From NCBI RefSeq assembly GCF_003473485.1, contig NC_053048.1, forward strand, positions 29,074,755-29,138,754: a stretch of DNA of 64,000 nucleotides, read 5' to 3'. Position 1 is the stretch's first letter. Each line of letters starts with the position of its first letter. Both the position numbers and the translations under genes were made by a program. The DNA comes from Medicago truncatula (taxonomy: Eukaryota; Streptophyta; Magnoliopsida; Fabales; Fabaceae). Below, piece after piece: positions 45,345 through 56,245 of the stretch. The notes beneath the pieces were generated by a model. That model was not told the origin of the DNA. It was given only the letters and a program-made list of their open reading frames with translations, and did no database searches.

Positions 45345-45468
45345 TGATATTGGAAGTAGATAGGAATGAGATTTGTGATATTGGAAATAGATAGGAATGA
45401 GATTTGTGATATTGGAAGTAGATATGAATGAGATTTGTGATATTGGAAGTAGATATGAATCCCTATAT
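45345..45468. repeat. 31-bp tandem repeat, 4 copies
   Basis: Units begin GATATTGGAAGTAGATA and end GAGATTTGT, starting at 45345 and 45376 and repeated to about 45468, immediately upstream of the transposase start. They create a spurious N-terminal ORF extension. Confidence 0.85.
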
Positions 45469-45536
45469 ATAAGTACATTGTGTGGTGGACACTGAAGGAT
45501 TCGAAATAAGTTATTGTATTGTATTAAAGCAAACAT

Positions 45537-45995
45537 TGATAATTATTAAAGTAAACAGTGGGGACTAGACAACACTGATAATTATTAAAGCAAACAGGGA
45601 GGACTAGACAACAACACTGATAATTATTAAAGCAAACAGTGGGGACTAGACAACACTGACAAATATTAAAGCAAATAGTCGGGACTAGACAACACTGATA
45701 ATTATTAAAGCAAACAGTCAGGACTAGACAACACTGATAATTATTAAAGCAAACAGTCGTGAGTAGACAACACTGATAATTATTAAAGCAAACAGTTGGG
45801 ATAATTATTAAAGTCACAGATGGTATCATTTTATTAAACAATAGGCACATATTCCAACAAATGGAGGAACACCTTTAAATAGTGTTTGAAATAAAAGTCA
45901 GGGATAATTGGTAAAGCAAACACTAGGGACTAGACAACACTGACAAATATTAAAGCAAACACTCGGGACTAGACAACACTGATAATTTTGACTGA
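45537..45995. repeat. 39-bp minisatellite in Harbinger-like element 2
   Basis: Units of TGATAATTATTAAAGCAAAC + AGTCGGGACTAGACAACAC start at 45537 and 45576 and continue with period 39 (one unit 42) to about 45800, then resume at 45900-45985 after a 100-bp gap. About eight copies. The minus-strand Cys/Asn-rich ORF across it is an artefact of the repeat. Confidence 0.9.
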
Positions 45996-46019
45996 ATACA
46001 AACAAATATTTGATTAAAA

Positions 46020-47165
46020 TTAATTTTCAAACAGCTCACGCTCCAACAGCCCCAACAGCTCTTTCTTCCGGTCATCGAGATGCTCTTCGAAACTTAACTT
46101 TAGATACATTTTCATTTTCTTAACTTCAGTCTTTTCTTGTAGCAACTTGTTTTTCTGTTGTTTCACCAAGGTTAACTCTTTCAATTGTTCAATCTCTTGC
46201 TCCTTTAATTCTTTGAATTGAACCCACTCCTTTTCCACCTTCTCCAATGTCTCGTCTTTGCTTTTCTTTTTACCTTTTTTTTTAGATGCTTCCCTACCCA
46301 TTGGACGAGCACTAGATCCTACAGAGTCCTCGTAAGATCTCTTAGATCCAATACTTCCTGAGTCAACATTTCCTCCCATTTGACTACCATACCGTGGTTG
46401 ATCTCGGAGAGCGCACCATTCTTCCTTTAAAGTAAATTGAACATTCTTCCCACATGCATATAATTCCTGGGTTTTTGTCAAAACATCATCTTCCGACCAA
46501 CCGCTTCCTTGCATACGCTTAACGCCATCATAAGCACCAACCCATTTATTTATTAATTTGCTCATATAATTAAAACGGTTTCGGCATGCAACTACATCGC
46601 GCGGAGAATCGAATGAGCAATGCTCATTAGAATACTCAACAATTTTACCCCAATAAGCTTCACTTGTCTGGTTTCTCCCGACAACACTGCATGTTCCATA
46701 TTTTATCCACCCACTAATTAACACCAAATTTTGTTCAGTGTTCCATGATGGTTGGTGGTTTTTCTTGCTCTTAGGAGTTGTATCCTCTGGAGTTGAAGCG
46801 ACTTCATTATCTCTTGTCATTCTACCACGATTTATTTGTGATGAAAATTCAAGATATTCACCAACACTCTGAAAATTTTCATTCACCATTAGCATATAAC
46901 CATTAAATAGGGGTGTTTGAGATGGATATCCCATCATAGATCTAAAATATGGATTAAAGTTGTTTGGAACAGAGGATGGATGATTGAAATTTGAAGCAAA
47001 ACCAAAATTAGACATGTTTTGAGGATGTTGGTAGGGGAATTGATTTGGGTTTTGAGGATGTTGGTTGGGAAATTGATTTGGGTGTTGATAATTGTTGAAA
47101 TTTTGGTAGCTAAAAGGGTAATCAGAAGAATTTTGGATGTTGAATTGATTGTTAGTGGGATCCAT
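46020..47165 (-). CDS. Harbinger ORF1, Myb/SANT-like DNA-binding protein (381 aa)
   Basis: An uninterrupted frame from ATG 47165 to TAA. N-terminal 80 residues are Asn/Gln/Pro-rich with imperfect repeats (QFPNQHPQNP, QFPYQHPQNM). Residues about 135-235 form the trihelix/SANT-like domain: SWNTEQNLVLISGWIKYG, EAYWGKIVEYSNEHC and RDVVACRNRFNYMSKLINKW. A basic patch (ASKKKGKKKSKDE) and a long Lys/Glu coiled coil follow to the end. This layout is typical of the second protein of plant PIF/Harbinger elements, which binds element ends and recruits the nuclease. It is intact although its partner transposase is dead, so it could act in trans only if expressed. Confidence 0.85.
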   Translation of the reverse strand: MDPTNNQFNIQNSSDYPFSYQNFNNYQHPNQFPNQHPQNPNQFPYQHPQNMSNFGFASNFNHPSSVPNNFNPYFRSMMGYPSQTPLFNGYMLMVNENFQSVGEYLEFSSQINRGRMTRDNEVASTPEDTTPKSKKNHQPSWNTEQNLVLISGWIKYGTCSVVGRNQTSEAYWGKIVEYSNEHCSFDSPRDVVACRNRFNYMSKLINKWVGAYDGVKRMQGSGWSEDDVLTKTQELYACGKNVQFTLKEEWCALRDQPRYGSQMGGNVDSGSIGSKRSYEDSVGSSARPMGREASKKKGKKKSKDETLEKVEKEWVQFKELKEQEIEQLKELTLVKQQKNKLLQEKTEVKKMKMYLKLSFEEHLDDRKKELLGLLERELFEN

Positions 47166-47717
47166 TTCACTAAATAAATACTAAAACTTCAAAAGAAAAG
47201 CTAATACAAAGCTAATAATAAGATTAAGAGAGTGAAAAACTTGATTTTTTTTCTGTGTCCAAATCAAATGATCCAAGTCTCTATTATTAAGAAGAAATAA
47301 AAAATAAAAAATAAAATTATTTGCAATGAAATAATTGAGTCCAAATTATTAAGAAGATAAAAATCCAAGCATCAATCAAAACATGCCAAGTGTCACAACA
47401 TTATCCATTTCTCTCTTCTCTCTCCGTGGCCGAACTCACCCACGCGCCCTGTCCGCGCGTGTAACGCACGCGCCTGTTTTGACAAATCCGAGCGCGCCAA
47501 ACGTCTCTGTGGGCCAAACTTTCAACATGTTGAATTTGTTCAACACCTATCTCCTTCAACTCAGTTTTTTCCCAATTCAACACCCCCTATAATGGTTCAA
47601 CATGTTGAATTGCAAATTCAACATCCCATTGCACTTGGTCTTAGATATACCAAAAACGTGATTGAGATGATTCTTCAACGCCAATAATATCATTATTGGA
47701 CTTAATAACATTTCGAA

Positions 47718-47854
47718 TAGGCTATCCCGTGAGCATAGTTCAGTTGACAGGGATAATGCATTGTTATATGTAGGGGCCGGGGTTCGAACCCCAAACACCC
47801 CACTTATTTACCTTATAAAGTGAATTTTAGCCACTACACTACCTGCTAAAAAAA
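47718..47854 (+). mobile_element. tRNA-derived SINE (second family)
   Basis: A-box-like GAGCATAGTTCAGTTGACAGG and a strong B box GGGTTCGAACCCC, about 40 bp apart, followed by a short body and A9. AACATTTCGAA (47707-47717) and AACATTTCAAA (47855-47865) are the probable target duplication. It differs in sequence from the SINEs at 25.3 and 30.3 kb. It is not a functional tRNA gene: no acceptor-stem pairing was seen. Confidence 0.75.
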
Positions 47855-48230
47855 AACATTTCAAACGGGCTTATCCAGTGATCGAATTGAACAATAAATT
47901 CCAATGAAGGAGAAGAAGAATACATGATGAAGAAGATGATAGGAGAGAATTGTATAGGTGAGTAAGAATGATTGTCGTTTGTGATGAAAGGAGAAGTTAT
48001 ATTTATAATAATAAAAATAAGATATTTTAATACATTTTGCGACAACAAAATGTCTCGCAATTCCATTTGATGTGAGACAAAACAATAAAAATAAAATAGA
48101 AAAACATGTCACATCACGCAAGTTACAAAAAAGAAAAAATGATAAAAATAAATAAATAAATAACACGCCATTTGGTTTTACGTGACACCCCGTTAAATAA
48201 CAATAGAAAAAAATAAATTCATGTAAAACT

Positions 48231-48347
48231 ATGGGGGGTCGGCTTGCGCTTCTGAAATATGCCTTGTCCTCCATCCTGATATACTTTCTTTCCTTCTTCA
48301 AGACTCCGTTGGATATTATTTCTATCCTTGAATCTATCTTTAATAGG
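48231..48347 (+). pseudogene. LINE reverse transcriptase scrap
   Basis: The frame reads GGRLALLKYALSSILIYFLS then FFKTPLDIISILESIFN, the familiar segment downstream of the RT core of plant L1-type LINEs. It ends abruptly where the next repeat begins. No other LINE domain is adjacent. Confidence 0.75.
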
Positions 48348-49016
48348 GAAAAATATGCTTTTCATCCCTGTAATTATAGGCCGTTTGATTTTTCATCCTT
48401 GAACTTACTAATCCTTCCATTTTGCCCCTGTAATTACTAATCATTTGAAAGTTCGTCCCTCTTCCCGGATAATCACTGCCACGTCATCAAATTAGCAAAA
48501 TGGCATGGGAATTGACAAAAATACCCCTGGCTTATTTTTAAAATTTTGAAAATTGTTTTTATAAATTAAAAAATCTGAAAATAATTTTAAAAAATAAAAA
48601 AAATTCTAAAAATATTTTGAAAATAACTTTTTCGAAAAAAAATGAAATAATTTTTCACATAATTTTAAAAAATATATAATCAGATTTTTTCGAAATTAAT
48701 ATTCTGATTTTTAAAAAAAATCAGATTTTTTAATAATTTTCGAAATTATATATTCTGATTTTAAAAAATATATATAATTTTCCATTTTTTTTTCATATTT
48801 CAAAAAATATATTTTTTAAAATTATATAATCGTAAATTTTTTCGAAATTATTATTATGATTTTTAAAAAAATCAGATTTTTTAATATTTTCGAAATTATA
48901 TATTCAGATTTTAAAAAATTATATAATTTTATATTTTTTTCAAAAAATTATATATATATATTTTTTTTAAAATTATTTTCAGATTTTTAAATTTTTAAAA
49001 ATAAGCCAGGGGTGGG
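48348..49016. mobile_element. AT-rich foldback, MULE-like left end
   Basis: The left end ATATGCTTTTCATCCCTG ... CCACGTCATCA resembles long MULE-type TIRs. The interior is an extreme AT palindrome: CCCCTGGCTTATTTTTAAAA (48526) is matched in reverse complement by TTTTTAAAAATAAGCCAGGGG (48995-49010). The outer right TIR is missing. Confidence 0.55.
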
Positions 49017-49027
49017 GGGGTTGGTTG

Positions 49028-52000
49028 TAGGGGTGTTCGCATCCAATCCAATCCAATGCAAACCGCAGCAACCGAACCGAAAAACCGAAAACCGAAAAAA
49101 AAACGCAATTTTAAATGGATTGGATTGGTTTTCGGTTCACATGGTATAAACCGATCCAATCCAATCCAAACCGAACTTATACTTGTATATATGAATTTCT
49201 TGTAAATGTAATCCTTAATTACTATTATTCTGTAACGTTTCTATTCTCTATGACTTTCTCTTTGTATTGACTTTTTTCAAATTTTTAACAAATATTATTA
49301 ATTGTATTAATTCTCTTCCTTGATTAAGGAGTATACATTCAATGATCACTTCTACCAAAACAAAAATCACTCAAACGACAATCAGCCATTTATGCTATAT
49401 ATTTGCCTAGGCTCTTGTTTCTGTATACTCATTCACCTTTGGCCTTTCATTTGCTGAAGCACTTCATCCCCTCCCTCTCTCAGCCACAGTTTCGTTCCCT
49501 TATAGTATTTGGAAAAGCAAGGTGAACATCAACTCTTTTGCATTTCTTTCTCTTAAAATTCTTCTATTATATGTATTCAAATAAATGGGTTTATATCTTT
49601 TGTGACTTACTCTTAGTGTTTCTTAATTTCTTATTCCTTTTTGTGATTTACTATTTGATTTTTATGCAGAGATATTGTATTTACATTTGGTTCTTTTAAG
49701 TGTTCTCATAGCATTTCTACTAAAAATGGCTGAGGTAAGTTTAAAAGTTATTTTGAAGGAATTTAATTTGATATCATCGTTGGATAGAATTCTAACTTGC
49801 TTGTTTTATCTATACAGGAACAAAACACCCAAAATGTGGAGAGAGTAATTGAAAATGCTGAATTGCCTTCACCTAACCCAATGAGCAACAAACTACTTCA
49901 AAAAAGACAAAGGTTCCCAAAAAAGACAAGAAGAGGAAGAGTGGTGAACCAACTGCTGAAGAAGAAGAAGGAGAAGAAACAGAAGAAGATGGAGGTAAGA
50001 GAAAATCCACTAAACCTAGATCTTGGACTTGGGATCATTTCACTAAATATAATTGTCCTAAGTCAAGAAAACGTAGGGCTAGATGTAAATGGTGTGAGGC
50101 AACTTATGCATGTGATACACATAGGAATGGTACATCTAATTTAAAGAATCATTTGTTGACTCAATGCAAAAAGTTTCCAAGAGAAACTACTAATGATGCA
50201 CAAACAATTCTTAGCCTCTTGCAACTAAAAAAGGAAGATGGGAAAGGGGTTGGTAATACATTGGTTGGTGTTTCATTTGATGTTGAAGCATGTAGAGAAG
50301 CTCTTTCTAGGATGATTATTATAGATGAGTTGCCTTTCAAGTTTGTTGAGGGAGAGGGATTTCGGTATTTCATGAGTGTTGTGCAACCTAGATTTACAAT
50401 TCCAGGAAGGATCACTGTGGCTAGGGATTGTTGGAATCTTTATGTGAATGAAAAGAATAAGCTAAAAAGTTTACTCAGTCATCCAAATCAGAGTGTTTGC
50501 TTAACTACTGATTGCTGGAGTTCTATTCAAAATTTGAATTATTTGTTTCTTACTGCACATTTCATCGATAATGATTGGAAATTGAACAAAAGGATACTAA
50601 ACTTTTGTTTGATCAAAAATCATAAAGGTGAAACTATTGGGAGAAAAATTGAGAAGTGCCTTTTGGGTTGGGGAATCTCTAAAGTTTTCAGTCTTACAGT
50701 TGATAATGCAAGTGGCAATGATGTTGCGGTTTCATACTTGAAAGGTAGAATGGAGGACTGGAATGCTCATCCGATGAAAGGTGAATATTTACATGTTCGT
50801 TGTTGTGCTCATATTTTAAATCTTGTAGTTAATGATGGATTGAATTCAAAGGATCTTCATGCTTCAATCAATAAGATTAGAAATGCTGTTAGATTTGTGC
50901 GTGCTTCCCCTGGTCGCTTGGAAAGGTTCAAGAATGTCATAAAGGAGTGTAGGATACAAGATAATAGCACAGTGCAATTAGATGTGTCTACAAGATGGAA
51001 TTCTACTTATCTTATGCTTGTAAGTGCTTTGAAGTTTCAAAAGGCATTTAAAAGGTTAGGAGAGCGAGATACTGAGTTTGCATTGATGTCAGGTGGTATT
51101 CCAAAAACTGAGGATTGGGATAATGCACGAGTGTTTGTGGAGTTTCTGAAAATATTTTATGATGTGACTTTGAAGGTGTCTGGTTCTTTGTTTGTGACTT
51201 CTTCTCAATACTTTCATGAATATTGCTTGATATCTAATACTTTAAAAAAATGGTCAAATAGTTCAGATCCTTTGCTTGAGACCATGGCTGAAAAAATGAA
51301 AGCTAAGCATGATAAGTATTGGGGGAACATTAAAAATACGAACATGATGATTTTTATTGCTGTGGTTCTTGATCCTCGATACAAGCTTCGATTTGTTGCT
51401 TGGAGTCTTCAAAAGCTTTATGATAAGGAAGATGCTGATTTATTAAGTGGAAAAGTGAAGGAGACTTTTGAAAAAATGTTTATTGCCTATAGAAGTTTTA
51501 ATGGAAATGGTGAATCTCAACCTACCAATATTGAGATTGAGACTTCTGAAACTGAAGTAGCTAATGAATCCTCATTTGCTTCTGAGTTTGATAAGGATGT
51601 GAGTATGAATGAGATTATGACCAAAAATGAGGTGGAAGAGTATCTCTTGGAACCTTTGGAGAAGAGAACTGGAACTTTTGATATCTTGAATTGGTGGAAG
51701 GTGAATTCTAGTAAATATCCTATACTTGGACTGATTGCCAAAGATGTACTAGCTATGCCAGTGTCCACAGTTGCTTCAGAATCTGCATTTAGCACCGGGG
51801 GTAGAATTCTTAATAATTATAGGAGTTCTCTTACTCCAAAAACAGTTGAGGCTTTAATTTGTGCACAAGATTGGTTTCGATCCTCTCCATTAGCAACTGA
51901 CATTGAAGAACTTGTGGCAGAATTTGAAAAGATTGAGCTAGGTACTTTACTTTATTAGTGTAATTATTTATGTTAAGTCTGATTTTATCCCTTATTTACA

Positions 52001-52243
52001 ATTTTCTTTTTGACTATTTAGAACTATTGCCAACTACACAACGCACTGAAGACGACTCTGGTGCTGAGTCAGATTGATTTGGCATAACTTGTTGCTACTG
52101 TTTTGGTAAGTTATATGTTGTTTTCTTATATTATTGAGCTATATTCATTTTAATATGTTTAAGTGTTTAACTAGAGTTGGTTTGGCTTCTTGTTAAATAT
52201 GCCATGCTGCTTATATCCTACAGTTTTTCTATGTTTTATGTAT
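49028..52243 (+). mobile_element. hAT element, 3' end displaced
   Basis: Starts with TAGGGGTGTTCGC, a hAT-type terminus, followed by subterminal ATCCAATCCAATCC and ACCGAACCGAAAA repeats in both orientations, then the transposase gene. No inverted terminus is found before the Ogre LTR at 52244, so the right end probably lies beyond the retrotransposon, outside the window. Confidence 0.75.
49726..52077 (+). pseudogene. hAT transposase (RICESLEEPER-like), one frameshift
   Basis: Exons 49726-49734 (MAE), 49818-51941 and 52022-52077, with GT...AG introns. BED zinc finger: SWTWDHFTKYNC, RARCKWCEATYACDTHRNGT and SNLKNHLLTQC. The hAT core follows: LTTDCWSSIQNLNYLFLTAH, LTVDNASGNDVAV, RCCAHILNLVVNDGL, STRWNSTYLML and VVLDPRYKL. 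The C-terminal dimerisation block reads FDILNWWKVNSSKYPILGLI then VASESAFSTGGRILNNYR, and the tail ends ESD. Only one defect is seen: the frame from the start (PSPNPMSNK) and the frame of the BED finger (NEQQTTSKK) differ by one missing base near 49878-49882. The large frame (50153-51958) is otherwise open. Domesticated relatives exist, but the TIR nearby marks this as transposon DNA. Confidence 0.88.
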
Positions 52244-55200
52244 TGTTATACCCTGTTTTTGGACCTAAAAATACTGGGCCCAATTTCATTTCAAACTTTG
52301 TCAATTATCAAATTTCAACTGCACAGTTCAAATTGTCTCTGCCTCGCAGTATTTTCAATCACAATTTCACCTATGTTTTTCTTGCATAAAACCTTTTGAA
52401 GTGTCTTTACTTGTCTTATAAGTCATTCAAAAGTGTCTCTGAATCATTGCATTGCTTTTTCTACAGTTTATTTCAAAATTTGCAAAAAGTCATACAGAAG
52501 GGTATTTTGGTCATTTCCTGCAGTGGGACCCATTTTCATCCTTGTGACTGTCTCTGAGTCTTTTCAAATTGTTTTTTTTTCATTTCATCAGTAAATTTTG
52601 TTAATTTCGTTTCAAACTTGCGTCTGAGTCAGTGTCGAGTCAATTTGAATCTGTTTAGGTCAATTTTAGCCCTAGGGGCATTTTGGTCATTTCACACGAA
52701 ATTTTGGCATGGGGAGGTTACTTTGAAGTACCTCATTTAGGCCATTGGTTCGTTTTAGTCCGTTTTGTCAATTTTATTTTTGTTTCGCTTTACGTTTGGT
52801 CAAATTACGTTTTTTATTCAATTTTATTTTTAATTGCATTTTGGTCCCTCAATTGAGGTCCCAAAATTGCATTTCAGTCCCTTTTTCTTTCCAATTTGCA
52901 TTTCAGTCCTTTTTTTATTACAGTTCAGTCCTTAAGTTTTTGTTTTTGCAGAAAAGTCCCAAATTCATTTCAAGTCCAAGCCGTGCCATTTTCATACAAA
53001 TCCAGGTGTCACCTTTTCATTGGATTTCAAGTACACATGTCAGATTATAAATAGTGCACAGTGCCACTCAAAGCCATTAATCACACGCCAACTCATAAAC
53101 ACAATTCCAACTTTCTCTCTCTCAGCAATTGAATCAAAACAGAAATTTCTCAGATTCATCAAGAACACCAAGAACAAAAACCCTAACCGTTTTTTTCAGA
53201 ATCACCAGAATCACTGAATCATCAACAAATTCATCAAATTCTCTGCAATTCTCAGAGATTCAATACTGAATCTTCATCATTGAATCACCTCCTTCACAAT
53301 ACAAGTGCGAGTCCATTACTGTTAGCAACGGACTCAAGCACGATCACGAAGAAGACAGTGAGAAGAAGAGGGAAAGAAAACGAAGAATCTGGACCGGTGG
53401 AGAAAAGGAAGAATCACTGATTTATTTTCAGTTTCAAAGCCGGAAATCAACACAGAAAGCACAGAATCTCCATCAAAAATTTCAGGTAAAAACTCAGAAC
53501 CTCTTTACAAAATAAAATCATAGTTTAAACCTGCAAAATCACGCAAGCAGCAAACTTAACAATTTTCCAGAATCACAAAAAGAACCAGAACCAGAACCGT
53601 AACCGTAACCGTAACCATAAACGCGTGAATCTCGTTTTTCTCTTTTCAAAAAGCATCAACGCAAGCGAATCGTTACAGATCAAGAAGGATAGAAGAGGAT
53701 TTGATCCAAGAAAGTTTCAAAGAAAAAAAGATTCTCAAAACCGTGACACAAAAACATAGATCTACAACGATTCAGACCTTGCATGCGAAATCTAATGCCA
53801 TATTCTTGTTTAGAACGAAAAAGGATGTCTTAATCTGTAAAAAATTTTGAAAACGGTGGAGTTTCTCGCCTCCGGTGCGGCGGCGCCGCCCTGTTGGGCC
53901 GGCAAGCCACCACACCGGAGCGGTGAAGCTCACCGGAGAAGACAACCGGAGAGAGGAGAGAGGTGAGAGCTTCTCTCACTAGGTTTAGGGTTAGAGAGAG
54001 AGAGGAGAAGGAAAAATGGACTGGACCGGTCCTGTAATCCTTTTATAAGCAGCTGAACCGGACCGGTCCAGCTCTGTTTCGTTCCCTTCAATCTAGACCG
54101 TTGGATCTAGGGTTCCATCTCCTGGATCAATCCAACGGTCCCTGCGCTTTCCTGTGTTTTGACTTTGGGCTTTGGGTCTGGGCCTAAGATTCCATACGTT
54201 TTTTTGCTCCTTTGTGCTATTTACACCTTTTTTCTGTGCTATTGAAACCTGTGCCTTGACCAAAATTTTGATAAAAATTCCTAGATTTTTTAAGTATACG
54301 TTGTGTTGATTTCTTATGGTTCCTATGACATTTTTGCATGTTGAGCTTGATAAAAGTATTGCATGATTAATTCATGGCATTTTAATTCCTTTTGGATCAT
54401 TTGCCATGAGTTTTTTCATTGTATTTTTATCCTTAATGTGTTAATATGTGATAATAATCTTTTGGTATGTTGATGTGAGATGTTTATGCCTCTAATCACA
54501 TGTTGATCTTGCTGTTTTGAATTGTTTTTTTTTATCTTGACTTTGTTATACATCGTGCTTGCTAAATTCTCATGTTGCATACTCATTTGGCACATTTTGC
54601 ATCTTTCCAATTATATTTTTTCCTTGTTGCACTAACATTTTGTTCCCCATGTGATTTCACTCCTAGCATTTCTCTCCACTCTCTACTTTCTTTAAGCCTA
54701 GCATTTATTTTTTGCAAATTTTGATTCATTTAGTGATGTAATTTGTTATCATTGGTTTGTAGCTTGGCAAAGAGGCCATAGAATGTATTTAGGCAATTTT
54801 TGTAATATGGACTATGGACACTATGACGCACCGACACGCACACACTCACCTTAGATGTATGCATAGGATTGTATGGTTAATTAAGCGTTTAGGTTTTAAA
54901 CACTTAGAGAAAATCCATCTTTTTTTTCAAAAAAAAAACAATTGAATTTCACTTCAAAAATTTTCATAATAAATATGAAGTCAACACTTCATTTTTTTCC
55001 TTTTCTTTTTCTTAAGAAAAATTCAATTCATCTTAATCATTTAGACTTTTTTTTTTTAATCACTAATCAAACCTCACTTTTTGCTAAATCTAATGCCCTT
55101 GAGGCCTCTCATCTCTATTCTTCAAAATCTCTTTTCAAACCTAAAATCAACCAATAAAAACAAAAACCATCTTTGAGCAAGAACTACGCCGGTTTTGATC

Positions 55201-55535
55201 CCGTAAAACGGTACGTAGGCAATGAGTCAAAACTCATCCAAGCCGAAATAAAAATCAAATTCTACCTCTTCTCACCTCCATTCTTAACTAATCACACCTT
55301 CTTTTTTACAAATAAGCAATAAAATTAAAGCGTAGAAATAAACTTAGGAAAGCGGTTCTTATGGAATACCATAATCGCTCCGGGTGCCTAACACCTTCCC
55401 GTAGCGAAAACGACCCCCGAATCCGGAAACTCAAGGGTTTTTCTTCTTTTACCCTTCCCAAGAAAAAAGAGGGATATCAACGGTCAAAAGGTTCAAGTCC
55501 AATTAATGGCTTGGCACCCAAAAACCATGATAACA
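52244..55535 (+). repeat. 5' LTR of the Ogre-like element
   Basis: Begins TGTTATACCCTG and ends CATGATAACA, so TGTTAT...ATAACA form the terminal palindrome. It is 3,292 bp. TTTTATAAGCAG at about 54040 could be the promoter TATA. Repeated ACCGTAACCGTAACC occurs near 53600. Small ORFs within it are not coding. The partner LTR is out of view, so length is judged from termini and PBS only. Confidence 0.8.
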
Positions 55536-55539
55536 GAAA

Positions 55540-55557
55540 TGGCGACTTCACTGGGGA
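55540..55557 (+). other. Primer binding site
   Basis: TGGCGACTTCACTGGGGA, four bases after the LTR end; TGG pairs with the universal CCA tail of a tRNA. Ogre elements are known for a TGGCGACT-type site. The tRNA species is not decided here. Confidence 0.75.
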
Positions 55558-56245
55558 CTCTTTTTAGCGGGTCGCGCCTAGTTTTCCTTAGTTTATATTT
55601 ACGCTTTATTTTATCGCTTACATATGTGAATATTTGTTTACTTTCATTCAACGTGTGGGGTGAGAATATCAAAAGTCCTAACCCGGGCTGAGTGAACTTA
55701 TGTTTAGGTAGAGATATAATCGACAATTCGATCCGGGGGTTGCCTCGTGTATTGGATTATGCGATCAATCTCACATAGCTGAGGCATTTTGAAGGTGATA
55801 TTGTCGGCGTGTGTTGTCATGCTTAGGCACTTCACTTTCAATTGTTCGACGAAGCTATGAACCGTAGTTACCAAACCCATCCTAGCCTTTTTAGGACGTA
55901 GTGCGGTGGCTAAATTGAGTGTTGTCTCAAACTTTAGTCGTCACGCGATACTACACTCAAACTAGACCTTCTCACAAATAATCATGGAACGGGTGTCGTC
56001 CTGTACTACCATGATATATGTGAGAGAGGTTGCAGTTTGGGAACTGTGTTAGAACCTTGGTTACTACTATCCAAAGCCTTAGTTCACCGGACGCCGTGTC
56101 CATCCGTGGCCCCGTTACTTTGAAACTCAACCCACATTGTAACTAAACAACACAATCATGCATACATGCATTCATACATAAACATTTTTCATGCATTCAT
56201 CGAAGGGTTTAAACAAATGAGAATTTTTTGTAAATAATCACAGGT

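Larger units (their letters stand above)
43619..47640 (-). mobile_element. PIF/Harbinger-like element 2
   Basis: Contains a Harbinger transposase (44052-45331) and Myb/SANT-like ORF1 (46020-47165), both minus strand, in the same order as element 1. Proposed ends are GGACCATTTACAATGG (43619) and CCCATTGCACTTGGTC (to 47640), which are weakly inverted. The right end is followed by TTA but the left lacks a clean TTA, so the borders are tentative. Two minisatellites lie between or beside the genes. Confidence 0.65.

Noticed and set aside
45524-45850. Cys/Asn-rich repetitive protein of 108 aa
   Set aside because: Direct translation of the 39-bp minisatellite; no start context or homologue.
45537-45995. 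CRISPR-like array
   Set aside because: Units are contiguous tandem repeats without unique spacers, in a plant transposon.
47728-47830. Possible tRNA gene (strong B box)
   Set aside because: No cloverleaf or acceptor stem; poly-A tail and target duplication show a SINE.
52745-55726. Small ORFs within and just after the 5' LTR
   Set aside because: They lie in LTR or leader sequence of the Ogre-like element and have no known domain.
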